From NCBI RefSeq assembly GCF_037042905.1, contig NC_087247.1, positions 43,375,920 through 43,439,919 on the forward strand: a DNA stretch of 64,000 nt, in the 5' to 3' direction. Numbering within the stretch: the stretch's first letter is position 1; every line of letters begins with the position of its first letter. Source of the stretch: Lytechinus pictus (taxonomy: Eukaryota > Echinodermata > Echinoidea > Temnopleuroida > Toxopneustidae). Position numbers and translations under genes: made by a program. Below the pieces are notes generated by a model. That model was not told where the DNA came from. It searched no databases and was given only the letters and a program-made list of their open reading frames with translations. This document shows positions 10,700 to 20,700 of the stretch, piece after piece.

Positions 10700-11030
10700 C
10701 CGGGGGGGGGGGGGGCACTTCCATTGACGAGTGGATACCATCCACAACCAAAGAAACACGTAAAAAGGGTATCTTTTTCAAGATTGGGCACGTTACGTAT
10801 GTAATGAAATAAGGGTGTCATAAACACTAAAATACTGAAAGGGTATATATTTCGCGAGGAAAGCTACGTGTTTACGGTCCAATTTGCGAGGGTATAAAGG
10901 CACTGAAATGGTATATAAAGGATGTACTTTTTGCTCTAAAACTACGTTTAGGGTCCGATTTGAGCGAGGTTATGGAGGTGGGCGGTACTAAACCCCAATG
11001 TATAAAGGTAAAGCCGACGTACATCCGGTC
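10700..11030. repeat. G-run-terminated element (CACTTCCATTGACGAGTGGA), truncated copy
   Basis: A run of about 13 G precedes CACTTCCATTGACGAGTGGA TACCAT, then ACACGTAAAAAGGGTATCTT, GGGTGTCATAAACACTAAAA and GCGAGG..GGAGGTGGGCGGTACT. The same order appears at 53772-54299 and, inverted, at 63228-63780. Here the far end is missing. Confidence 0.65.
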
Positions 11031-11156
11031 GCGCCCGCCTGCGACGCAACGTACGCGATTTGAATTTTACCTGCAAGTCAGTCATGAAATTTTTGTAAGA
11101 GATTAATTTGATATTTTCATCTCATCTTCATGGAATCAAATCATATACAAAGTTAA

Positions 11157-12344
11157 AGGCCAAGTCCACCCCATAAAAATGTTGATTTGAATAAATAGAG
11201 AAAAATCAAACTAACAGAACGCTGAAAATTTCGTCAAAATCGGATGAAGAATAAGAAAGTTATGGCATTTTCAAGTTTCCCTTATTTTTCACAAAACAGT
11301 GATATGCAGAACTCAGTGACATGCAGATGATTTAGTTGATGTCCATCACTCACTATTTCTTTTGTTTTTTATTGTTTGAATTATACAATATTTCATTTTT
11401 TACAGATTTGACAAGGACCAACTTGACTTAACCATATAGTATTAAACAATGCTGATTCCACATGTTCAGGGAGGAATTAATCGTTGTTTCACTTGACAAT
11501 GAGGGGAAAATTTGAATATTTCATATAATAAAATACAAAAGAAATAGTGAGTGGATGACGTCATCAGTCTCCTCGTTTGCATACCGAACAGGATGTGCAT
11601 ATAACTGTTTTGTGAAATTAAAGGGGAATCCAACCCAAATAAAAACTTGTTTTCATAAGAAAAAGAAAAATCAGACAAATTGATAGGTGAAAGTTTGAAC
11701 AATATTGGACAAACAACAAAAAAGTTATGAATTTTTAAAAGTTGTAAATATTGGTAATCACTATACTCATGGAGACTTCAAATTGGCCGCATATGGGATG
11801 TCATAGTGATGTCAGGCAAGGACTACTCTTCCATGTACTCCAATACATATTATGGCTAAAATGTCATTTTTCCCAAAAGTTTTATTTCAAATTATATTTC
11901 CTTTCATGAGGACATTAAACAATATTCTACCTGGGTTATATTTAGATTACTGCCCCAGGGGAATGGGTACTTAGGAGAAAACCACAAATCCCTGATAATA
12001 AAGTACATGGCCAATGGGAAAGTTGTCCTCGCCCCTTGTCATAATTTACTTACCCAGTTGCCAATTTGAAATCTACATACTATTAGTGATCTTAATTTTA
12101 AAGCAGCTATAACTTTCTTATCGCTTGTCCGATTTCTTTCAAACTTTCACCATTTAGTTTAATTTATTTTTCTCCTTCCCAACACACCATTTTACGGCCA
12201 AGGCTGGATTCCCCTTTAAGCGAAACTTTAAAATGTCATAACTTTCTTATTTTACATCCGATTTTTATGAAATTGTCAGTGTTATGCTTGTTGGATTTTT
12301 CTCTTTTTATTCAAATCAACTTTTTGTTGGGGTGGACTTGTCCT
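11157..12344. mobile_element. MITE with TTAA duplication (family AGG.CAAGTCCACCCC), carrying a second MITE inside
   Basis: AGGCCAAGTCCACCCC at the left and GGGGTGGACTTGTCCT at the right, flanked by TTAA (11153-11156 and 12345-12348). Subterminal sequences include TTTTGATGAAATTTTC-like and ACATCCGATTTT blocks in both arms. Removing the nested element at 11622-12215 leaves about 590 bp, the usual size of the other copies (29084-29652, 41843-42442, 55952-56563). Confidence 0.85.
11622..12215. mobile_element. Nested MITE with TTAA duplication (family AGGGGAATCCAACCC)
   Basis: AGGGGAATCCAACCC starts after TTAA (11618-11621) and GGCTGGATTCCCCT ends before TTAA (12216-12219). The host element around it reads GTGAAATTAAGCGAAACTTT when the insert plus one TTAA is removed, exactly as in the unoccupied copy at about 42310-42330. 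This shows both the boundaries and the order of insertion. Confidence 0.88.
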
Positions 12345-12348
12345 TTAA

Positions 12349-12483
12349 TTGCAAACTTTCTCATCACTCCATTAGTTGTTTGTTTGTTGATTTGCTTCTC
12401 TGATGTAATTGTAACTCAAATGTGTATACACATGCTAAAAGAGGAATGCTGGGCTGTTTAACTATCACTGTATGATGGTGGTA
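12349..12483. other. Short spacer between repeats
   Basis: Nothing recognised. Confidence 0.3.
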
Positions 12484-12903
12484 CCCAAGTCTGCGAACCT
12501 AACAATTTGAGTTAAGATTTACCATAATTATTTTTTATTACACAAAATCTTTCAGATGTTTCTTATATTATTATGAGTAAGTGTACAAAATATCTCATAA
12601 AAATTTGGAAGAAATCTTGGATTTTCTTGGAAAAGACCTTGGGCACTCATTTTCAGATTGAAAAAGAAAATGGTACCCATATCTGCGCACCAATTCACTT
12701 TGCACACAATATGAGGATTTTGATGGGAAAGGCTGCATTTCAAGGCCGTCACATGGAATGCCCCAAATTCATTATTTTTCCACCATTTTGAGTTGGATTC
12801 TTTAATGAATATCTTTCTATGTATTGCATGTGTAAAGTTTGTGTTCGTTGCGTATCTTCTTTTACTAGAATCGCGCAGATACGCGTGTGCGCAGACTTGG
12901 GGG
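12484..12903. mobile_element. MITE with TIR CCCAAGTCTGCG.AC, copy 1
   Basis: CCCAAGTCTGCGAACCTAAC at the left and GTGTGCGCAGACTTGGG at the right are inverted. Interior marks are CAATTTGAGTTAAGATTTA, TGGATTTTCTTGGAAAAGACC and GAAAGGCTGCATTT. A second copy follows directly at about 12931, in the same orientation, 447 bp downstream. Confidence 0.7.
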
Positions 12904-12930
12904 AACTTGCCATACATGTATGATGGTGGG

Positions 12931-13275
12931 CCCCAAGTCTGCGCACCTAACAATTTGAGTTAAGATTTAACATGAATTTCTTCTTATTTCACAAAATCTT
13001 TCAATTAATAATGTTCCTTACATTATTAAGAGTAAATGTACCAAATTTCTCATTAAAAAATGAAAGAAAATATAGGATTTTCTTGAAAAAACCTTGGGCA
13101 GTCATTTTCAGATTGAAAAAAAATGATACCCCATGTCTGCGCACGCATTCACTTTGCACACGATTCGGGGATTTTGATGAGAAAGGCTGCATTTTGAGGC
13201 CGTCACATGAAATGCCCTAAATTCATAAAGTTCGTGCTCGTTGCGTATCTTTTATTAGAATCGCGCAGATACGAA
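12931..13275. mobile_element. MITE copy 2 of the same family, 3' end lost
   Basis: CCCCAAGTCTGCGCACCTAA, CAATTTGAGTTAAGATTTAA, GGATTTTCTTGAAAAAACCT, and CGTCACATGAAATGCCC repeat the order of copy 1. The sequence reaches ATTAGAATCGCGCAGATACG and is then replaced by the polypyrimidine tract, without the right TIR. Confidence 0.68.
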
Positions 13276-13299
13276 TGCTTGTCAAGGGTTTTGTTTTTA

Positions 13300-13940
13300 A
13301 GACTTCTCCTTCCTCTTCTCTTTTTCCCTTCTTCTCCTTCCCCCTCTTATTCTCCTTCCTCTTCTTTCTTCTTCTCCTTCTTTTTCATCTTCTTCTTTCT
13401 CTTCTTGTTTCCTCTTCTACTTTTTCTTCCCTTCTTCTTTTATTCTTCTTCCTCCTATCTTTATTCTTCTTCTCCTTTCTCTTCTTCTTTTATCCTCTTC
13501 TTCTCCTTCCCCCTCTTATTCTCCTTCTTCCTCTTCTTCTTTTTCTCTTCTTCTTTCTCATCTTGTTTCCCCTTCTACTTTTTCTTCCCTTCTTCTTTTA
13601 TTCTTCTTCCTCCTATCTTTATTCTTCTTCTTCTCCTTTCTCTTCTTCTTTTATCCTCTTCTTCTCCTTCCCCCTCTTATTCTCCTTCTTCCCTTGTTCT
13701 TTTTTCTTCTTCTTTCTCCTCTTGTTACTATCTTTTTTCTAATTCTTCTTCTGCCCTTCTTCCTCTTCTCCTTTCTCTTCTTTTTTCCTCTCTTTCTCCT
13801 TTTTTCTTCTTTGTGTCCTTCTTCATCTTCTTCTTCTCTTCCTTATTTCTCTTCTTCTTCCTTTTCTTCTCCCCCTCCTGCTTTCTCTTTAATTTCTTTT
13901 TTTTTCTTCTTCTTGCTTGTCACACTTTTCCTCTCTTTTG
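13300..13940. repeat. Polypyrimidine tract with a roughly 160-bp higher-order repeat
   Basis: About 640 nt of almost only C and T, mostly CTTCTT. The order TTCTTCTTCCTCCTATCTTT, CTCCTTCCCCCTCTTATTCTC recurs about 160 bp apart, so the tract grew by tandem duplication of longer blocks as well as by slippage. Long F/S/L frames over it are artefacts. Confidence 0.88.
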
Positions 13941-14196
13941 AACCTGGAAATTTTTGCGCTTTGACGTAATTTGCGACAGCTGGCAAATGGACTGAGACAG
14001 GTTCGAGGTAGATTTGTGTTTACCATCTACAAATCGGTGGACCAGGGCAGGCCCAGGGCCGGGCCTGGCCGTGACTAGACCTACCTCTCAAGGTGGCCCG
14101 AGGTTGTTAGGGATGTTTACATCTAATTAATTTCTTTCCTACCCGAGGGCGAGACAGGCCCCGGGCCGGGGCCACCAATTTTCTAGATATCGTCTT
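13941..14196. other. Spacer with GGCCCGGGCC-type blocks
   Basis: Contains CAGGGCCGGGCCTGGCC and CCCCGGGCCGGGGCC, GC-rich inverted blocks. No gene seen. Confidence 0.35.
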
Positions 14197-14205
14197 AAGT
14201 CAGAC

Positions 14206-14733
14206 TAACCCAGAGAGCTCCCGCCCGCGTAGCGGGCGGGAGCCCAGAAGCTTACCGTGTATTTTACCATTGTCACCGGACTAGGGTGATTTATGGTCTA
14301 AATATTTCTCCAAATGAATTGTGAAAACGGAAAGTATACAATTACCACGATTATATGGATGAAGGTCTAACGAGTGGCAGATTCCTGACATCTGGGCACA
14401 GTCTGGAACCTCAAAAAAACGAAAAGTTCTCTCCTTCTACCCAGTCTCGATCGGCCATTTTGTTACGATTTTTAACAAAAATGGCCGATCGAGACGGGGT
14501 AGAAGGAGAGAACTTTTCGTTTTTTTGAGGTTCCAGACTGTGCCCAGATGTCAGGAATCTGCCACTCGTTAGACCTTCATCCATATAATCATGGTAATTG
14601 TATACTTTCTGTTTTCACAATTCATTTGGAGAAATATTTAGACCATAAATCACCCTAGTCCGGTGACAATGGTAAAATACACGGTAAGCTTCTGGGCTCC
14701 TGCCCGCTGTGCGGGCGGGAGCTCTCTGGGTTA
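14206..14733. mobile_element. 528-bp near-perfect palindromic transposon with 9-bp target duplication
   Basis: The element starts TAACCCAGAGAGCTCCCGCC and ends with its complement ..GAGCTCTCTGGGTTA. The two arms of about 260 bp match almost base for base around a small centre at about 14465-14478. Both sides are flanked by AAGTCAGAC (14197-14205 and 14734-14742). Each tip is itself a hairpin (GCTCCCGCCCGC / GCGGGCGGGAGC). A 9-bp duplication plus long inverted repeats is characteristic of Mutator-like (MULE) elements; that class assignment is inference as no transposase is present. Confidence 0.88.
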
Positions 14734-14742
14734 AAGTCAGAC

Positions 14743-15856
14743 AAGCAAGGGCAAACGAATTGCGCCTTGGCTTTATTTATAATTTAATTTATTTTTAAGT
14801 ATCCGAACATCCTGAACATCGGAACCTCATATCCATTAAAACTAAGTAAACATTTCATTGTCCACTCACCCATGCACTGAAATCATTAACGTAAAGTCGT
14901 AGGGGCGCCCGATTTCCCGGCCAGTCCAAAGCCAGGCCCAAGCCAAAGGCCAAAGCAAAGTCAAGACAAAGTTGCTGTTAAAAAAATAGAAGAAAACTTA
15001 CAAATTCAATGAGCGAAAAGTAAGGCCAAGTGTAAGATCAGCACAAACTAATTACGGTACCGTACCGGTACTGTTAGAGATGGTTTCATGAAGACTTGCG
15101 CCTTGGTGGTTTCAGGTCAGAGTCAGAGTACTTTGATTGAATAGAACAGTTGAGATGCTAGTGGAGATCGAGACTAGAGAGAAGTGTCTTGGTTGTGGCA
15201 CTTGCGCATGCAGTCACGGACACGGTGCACGGTGCGGGCTAGCTGCCAGCCTGCGTCCCCGGCCGGCCCGGCGTGTGCCGGAGAAAAACCCCCCTTACCT
15301 GGCGCTGGCGCGGTGGATAGTTGGAGAAAAATTCGAGGTAGCGCGCGAGATCGAGAGAAGCTCGAGTATGGAAAGCCGATTACAACGGGAATTTATTGTC
15401 ATACAAAACGTGTGTTATTTTCCATAGACAGCACCCCCTGGAAATCTGATAGGTATGATAAATGACAGAAATTTAATAAAAATGAACGTTTTGTATGAAC
15501 ACTCCCCCTTCAGAATTTCCCTATACAGTGCTTGAAATAGTGCTTAAATTAACCCTTTTTCAGATCAGAATATCAAATATTTTCAGCTCGTGCTTCGCGC
15601 TCGCATTATATTAGTTTTCATTATGAAAAAAATGTACTTTCTAGAATGCCCAGATTACAGTCGGGTAGATATGATCAAAATTATTGCAAAACCGTCAAGT
15701 TGGGTATGGTCATAGAGATATATCTCTATGGGTACGGTATATATACAATTTTTTGCTGAAAGTTGTAGTGTATGGTGTCTAATTCAAGAATCCGACGGGT
15801 GCCACTTGGGCATTTTTTTTTAAATTGACGTCATATAGCTAGGCCTCGCCCAATTT
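14743..15856. other. Intergenic, with a CpG/GC-rich stretch at about 15185-15370
   Basis: Between 15185 and 15370 the sequence is much richer in G+C and CpG than its surroundings (CCCCGGCCGGCCCGGCGTGTG). It carries open frames of 93 and 96 codons without recognisable domains. It could be a small CpG island or first exon of an unseen transcript; neither is supported further. TGCTTCGCGCTCGCATTATA at about 15592 is a fragment of the repeat seen at 60.9-62.1 kb. A TATACCCATAGAGATATATC block near 15710-15740 is palindromic. Confidence 0.35.
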
Positions 15857-17241
15857 TTGTCTCACCTGCATGCACCGGGCACCTGCATAGCAGAGTGAGA
15901 CTATAGGCGCCGCTTTAGGCGGCGGCGTCAACACCAAATCTTAATCTATAATTTTTAGTTTTTGAAATGACAGCATAACTTAGAAAGTATATGGACCTAG
16001 TTCATGAAACTTGGCCATAAGGTTAATCAAGTATTACTGAACATTTTGCCTGAGTTTCAGGTCACATGACTAAGGTCAAAGGTAATTTAGGGTCAATGAA
16101 CTTAGACCATGTTGGGGGAATCAACATCAAAATCTTAAACTAAGGTTAAGTTTTTGAAATGTCATCATAATCTTAACCTAAGGTTAATTTTTTTAAACGT
16201 CATGATAACTTAGAAAATATATGGACCTATAGTTCATGAAACTTGGACATAAGTTAATCAAGTATTACTGAACATCGATCCTGATCATTGAGTGTCACGT
16301 CACATGACCAAGGTCAAAGGTCATTAAGGGTCAATGAACTTTGGCCAAATTGGGGGTAGGCCTATATATAGGCCTATCTGTTGAATTTCCATCCGTAACT
16401 TTGAAAGTTTATGGATCTGATTCATGAAACTTGGACATAATAGTATATAATCAAGTATCACTGAACATCCATGTGCAAGTTTCAGGTCACATGATTAAGG
16501 TCAAAGGTCATTTAGGGTCAATGAACTTTGGCCATAATGGGGGAATTTGTTGAATTACCATCATAACTTTGAAAGTTTATTGGTCTAGTTCATAAAACTT
16601 GGACATAAGAGTAATCAAGTATCACTGAACATCCTGTGCGAATTTCAGGTCACATGACCAACGTCAAAGGTCAATGAATTTTGGCTAGTATCTGTTGAAT
16701 TACCATCATAATAAAGTTTATATGGATCTGATTCATGAAACTTGGCCATGAGAGTAATCAGGTATCTTTGAACATCCCGTCCGAGTTTCAGGTCACATGA
16801 CCAAGGTCAAAGGTCATTTAAGGTCAATGAACTTTGGCCATGTTGGACGTATTTGTTGAATTCTCTGTAAGTGTAGGCCTGTTGGTCTAGTTCAAAACGT
16901 GGATATAAGAGTATAACCATGTATCACTGAACATCTTGTGCGAGTTTCAGGTCACATGACCGCAAAGTCAAAGGTCATTTAAGGTCATTGAACTTTGGCT
17001 ATTTTAGAGGTAACTTACTATATTTGCTGTCATATAATGTATAAAATGTGGATATAGGGGTAATCAAGTGCACTGACAAGTTTTAGGTCACATGATCAAG
17101 TTCAAATGTCAATGATCGTATATAGTATTGTATCATTATATATGAATGGTGTTTTTTGTGAATAATTATATTAGTTTTCAAAGTCAGCACTGCTACTATA
17201 TCGCGTGATGCAGGTGAGACAGCAGATAGTCATTCCACTTG
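15857..17241 (-). repeat. Repeat family A, copy 2 (inverted orientation)
   Basis: Starts TGTCTCACCTGCATGCACCG..CATAGCAGAGTGAGACTATA then GGCGCCGC and ends ..ATATCGCGTGATGCAGGTGA GACAGC..CATTCCACTT, i.e. the complement of the copies at 3077 and 41132. About eight diverged internal units carry CAGGTCACATGACCAAGGTC then AAAGGTCA, giving repeated AGGTCAxAGGTCA half-site pairs. Confidence 0.78.
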
Positions 17242-17612
17242 ATTGTTTACCTCTTAAATATGACTTTCATATTTTACGACATAAACATGTCATGTTTTTA
17301 TTAATAAATCATCAACATACAAACTATGCATCGCATAAACAACTTAATTGACTAATATTTACAAATTAAGATTATGAAGTGATCAGGAGAACAAAGAAAA
17401 AAATCATCGGCGACTTGTTTATCTAACTTTGTTAGTGGATACATTTTCAAGGCACATGAAAGAAAGAAAGAAAATGAATACCGGTAATTGACATGAGAAC
17501 GCAGAGCAGCACACCTATGCGCGGCCCGCGCGCGCGCCTGATCGACGTTGCATAACAATCTCCGAGTATGGGTATAGTATTGTGGTGTATACTCGACAGC
17601 TAAACATTAAAC
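17242..17612. promoter_or_regulatory. Probable promoter region of NDUFAF3 (tentative)
   Basis: It lies directly upstream of the candidate first exon. It becomes CpG-rich near 17515-17545 (GCGCGGCCCGCGCGCGCGCC) and contains no recognised repeat after 17242. No TATA box is evident, which fits a housekeeping gene. It depends entirely on the distal exon being right. Confidence 0.35.
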
Positions 17613-17704
17613 ATGGCATCTAGTTTTGTCTCTGGGTTCAGAAGTCTCGAAAAGACTGCGCTCTTCCACTGGAAGTTTCTTTCCAGCTTGTCGTCTGGCA
17701 AAAG
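17613..17704 (+). CDS. NDUFAF3: Candidate NDUFAF3 coding exon 1 (mitochondrial presequence)
   Basis: ATG in the strong context AAACATGG, then 30 codons (MASSFVSGFRSLEKTALFHW..) ending AAAAG before GTGATT. It ends in phase 2 (AG), and the acceptor at 26125 supplies the missing G, making Arg31 and continuing LLSTASRC. The phase match, strong start context and resulting 184-aa length support it. The donor is weaker than the others and the intron would be 8.4 kb. Confidence 0.52.
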
Positions 17705-20700
17705 GTGATTTGCAATTTCGTATTGAAGTTTGATATTGGGCCCCATCATTTGCTTGTTTGCTGGTAGAAAAGTCGGGAGCGGGAGGAAAGAGTAAATACA
17801 TTTATTTCCACATTTTTGTTCATTGACCATGACGTTAGTTAGCCCATGTACAATTCGAACACATTTATCACAGAAAGATGATATCACCCGCTCACTTGCG
17901 TAGATCAGAAATTGCATACCGCGATAATATAATTGGCGTGGCCACCTAACTGAAGGAAGACATGTGTGCTTGATTGAGGCGCTGATGTTGCTGATGTCTT
18001 TTGTTGTCTTTTTAAATCATTTATTGGTATATTTATTTGCAAATACATTTTTTTCATCCTCAGTCTTATTTATAAAATCATCCTGATTCCTGTGTCTGTG
18101 ACTCGTTACAAAAAGTCTTAACTTGATGTTTGTGCAGGTTCCATTCTAGACAGCTGTCAGCCGTCTGTTTCGAGGAGTTTTTTAACATTTTTATTATTTT
18201 TTATTTCTCCTCATACACAGATGGCTCGCTATCGTGCAGCCACCATTAGGGGATTAACAATGCAAAATCCCCCCGACGGGGCTCATCGATTTTTGCCTTT
18301 ATTTCATAAAAATATATAAAAAGAACTGTACCAAAATAAAGTCAAGATTATTATTCCGTTTTGGCCTGAAATGCACCAAACGGGGAAAATAAACTTAAAA
18401 GGGGAAAAAACAGTGACTTACTTCGGCTGTCGCGCAACTTCACTTCCCTGTTTTATCCAAACTAAATACATAAACATATGGCCATTGTCATGAGTCCCCT
18501 GTACAGATTGAGCTAGAACTTCGGTCTCTGTATTTGGTGAGTGGAGCCAACGGAGTTCAGCGGAACAACCAACATAACAGAGACCGAAGCTTTTGGTCTA
18601 GTTCCATTCCAGAAATCAGAAGCTTAATTTCTTACTTTCCATCCTGATTTCACTCCATAAGACCATATCCATCCTTCAGTTAGCCTCAAAATTGGTGATT
18701 TAGAGCCAGCATCGAGTTCCTCACACATATAAATCATTCTTTTGGAACCCAGTTCAGATCTAGATATAAATCTTGCATGTAGCCTTTTGTAGGTGTTTAC
18801 TTATGAAATTATTTATTCATGTTTAGATATTTCCTCGTTTATCCATTCATTCATTCGTTTATTTATCTTGCATTAATTGATCTATTCTTTAGAATTTGTC
18901 CTCAGGGTGCAACAAACCTGCTTGCCTGAGGCAACTAGAAATGATGTGTGGGCAAGCATTTCTCAAATTCAATTGCCCGGGTTTAAGAAAATTAATATCA
19001 AAATGACGGTAAATTTCAATATCTTTTGGATAAAATAAGAACTATCATATGTCGAACCGGCAACTACAGTGCGTATAAAAAAAAGGGACCATTTTGTAAA
19101 GTTTGTCAAAATTTTGTTTCAAATTGTGGGCCAGGGACAGTCTTATACATTCCCGGCTATGTCCCGGGACCCCCAGGGCCAGGAATATAATTGAAAAGTG
19201 CATTATACCTCCGCCAAACAAAGTTTGAAGGGGGTATATAGGAATCAGTGTGTGGTCGGTCCATTGCAAATCTTGCGCATCAAACTCATTCAGAAAGTGA
19301 ATGTAACCCTAATATTTTATGGGACTCTTAAGTGCACAATTACTGGTACTTGTATAGATTATTGTACACGCAACAAGAAAGAAAAAAAATGTAAAGAAAC
19401 AGCTATTAAAAGATATTCAAAATTTAGATAATAAATTAAGTACTGATACAGATAATAATCTTGACACTTCTTGAGGAAAGGGAACTGTTATTAAAAGTCA
19501 TTAAATGACATCTTAAATGATGAAACCCAAGGTTTGATTATTCGCTCTCGAATTCAATGGACTGAAGAAGGCGAAAAGAGTTCCAGATACTTCTGTAACT
19601 TAGAAAAAAAGGGTTGGAGAGAAGAAGAATATTTGTAGATTAGAGGATGATAGTAATGACACCATCGTAAATCAGCAAATCATATTGGAAAAAAATTCAC
19701 TTTTTTTATCAAGCCCTATATAAGAGGTGTTGTAATGATGATACATGTAATTTGGACAATTTGAATCATTTTTTAAAGTTCTATTGAAACTTCTCGATTA
19801 AATAAAGTTGACAAATGACAAAGCGTTTCTTGAAAACTGCAGTACTATTAAAGCAAGAATTGTTTGAGACACTTACTTTAATGAGTCATAACTCATCACC
19901 AGGCTACGATGGCTTACCTGTGGAATTTTATATTGTATTTTGGAAGGATCTTTCTGATATGCTTTTGAAATCATTTAATTTTTCTCTGCAAAATGGGCTA
20001 ATGTCTACTTCTTAATGGAATGGGGTTATTACTCTGATACCTAAAAAAGACAAGGATAACTTATATCTAAAATTTTTTAGACCTATTTCTTTACTAACAG
20101 TAGACTATAAGATTTTAGCCAAAACTTTAGCAAATCGTTTGAAAAAATGTCTTTCAAACCTGATTCACCCTGACAATATTCGATTGATCACAGATATTAT
20201 TGAATATACAGACTTGAAGAAAATTCCTGTTGCAATTCTTCTGCTAGATATTCAGAAAGCTTTTGATAGAGTTTTTCACAAATTTCTTATTAGTGTGTTA
20301 CATCATTCTAATTTTAGTAATAAGTTTGTTAATTGGATAAAGATGTTTTATTCCAGTCAAAAAAGTTATGTATATAATTATGGAAATTTGACAAAACCTA
20401 TTAATATGGAAAGAGGAATTTTTCAAGGGTGTCCAATTTCCCAAAAATATCTTTGCTAGCAGATGATTCCACATGTTTTATTTATGGCTCAGAATCCTCT
20501 TTAAAATATTTTTTCGAGACTGTAAGTAATTTTTCTAATTGCTCTGGTTGTATTCTCAATATATCCAAATCAGAAGCAATATGGATTGGCTCCAAGAAAG
20601 GTTCTCTATTCCTTTTTTCTGATAATGGTTTAAGGACGTTCCACAGTTAAAGTGAAATCCATGTCATTTTCACCAAACTTTGCACATATATACTTTAGAA

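Noticed and set aside
13207..13969. 244-codon open frame and overlapping frames
   Set aside because: Same artefact over the second polypyrimidine tract.
15137..15465. Open frames of 96 and 93 codons with Cys- and Arg-rich text
   Set aside because: They are due to a local GC-rich patch. The frames overlap in different phases, with no domain and no splice partner found.
17600..17917. 105-codon minus-strand open frame
   Set aside because: No recognised domain or splice support, and it overlaps the better supported candidate NDUFAF3 first exon on the other strand.
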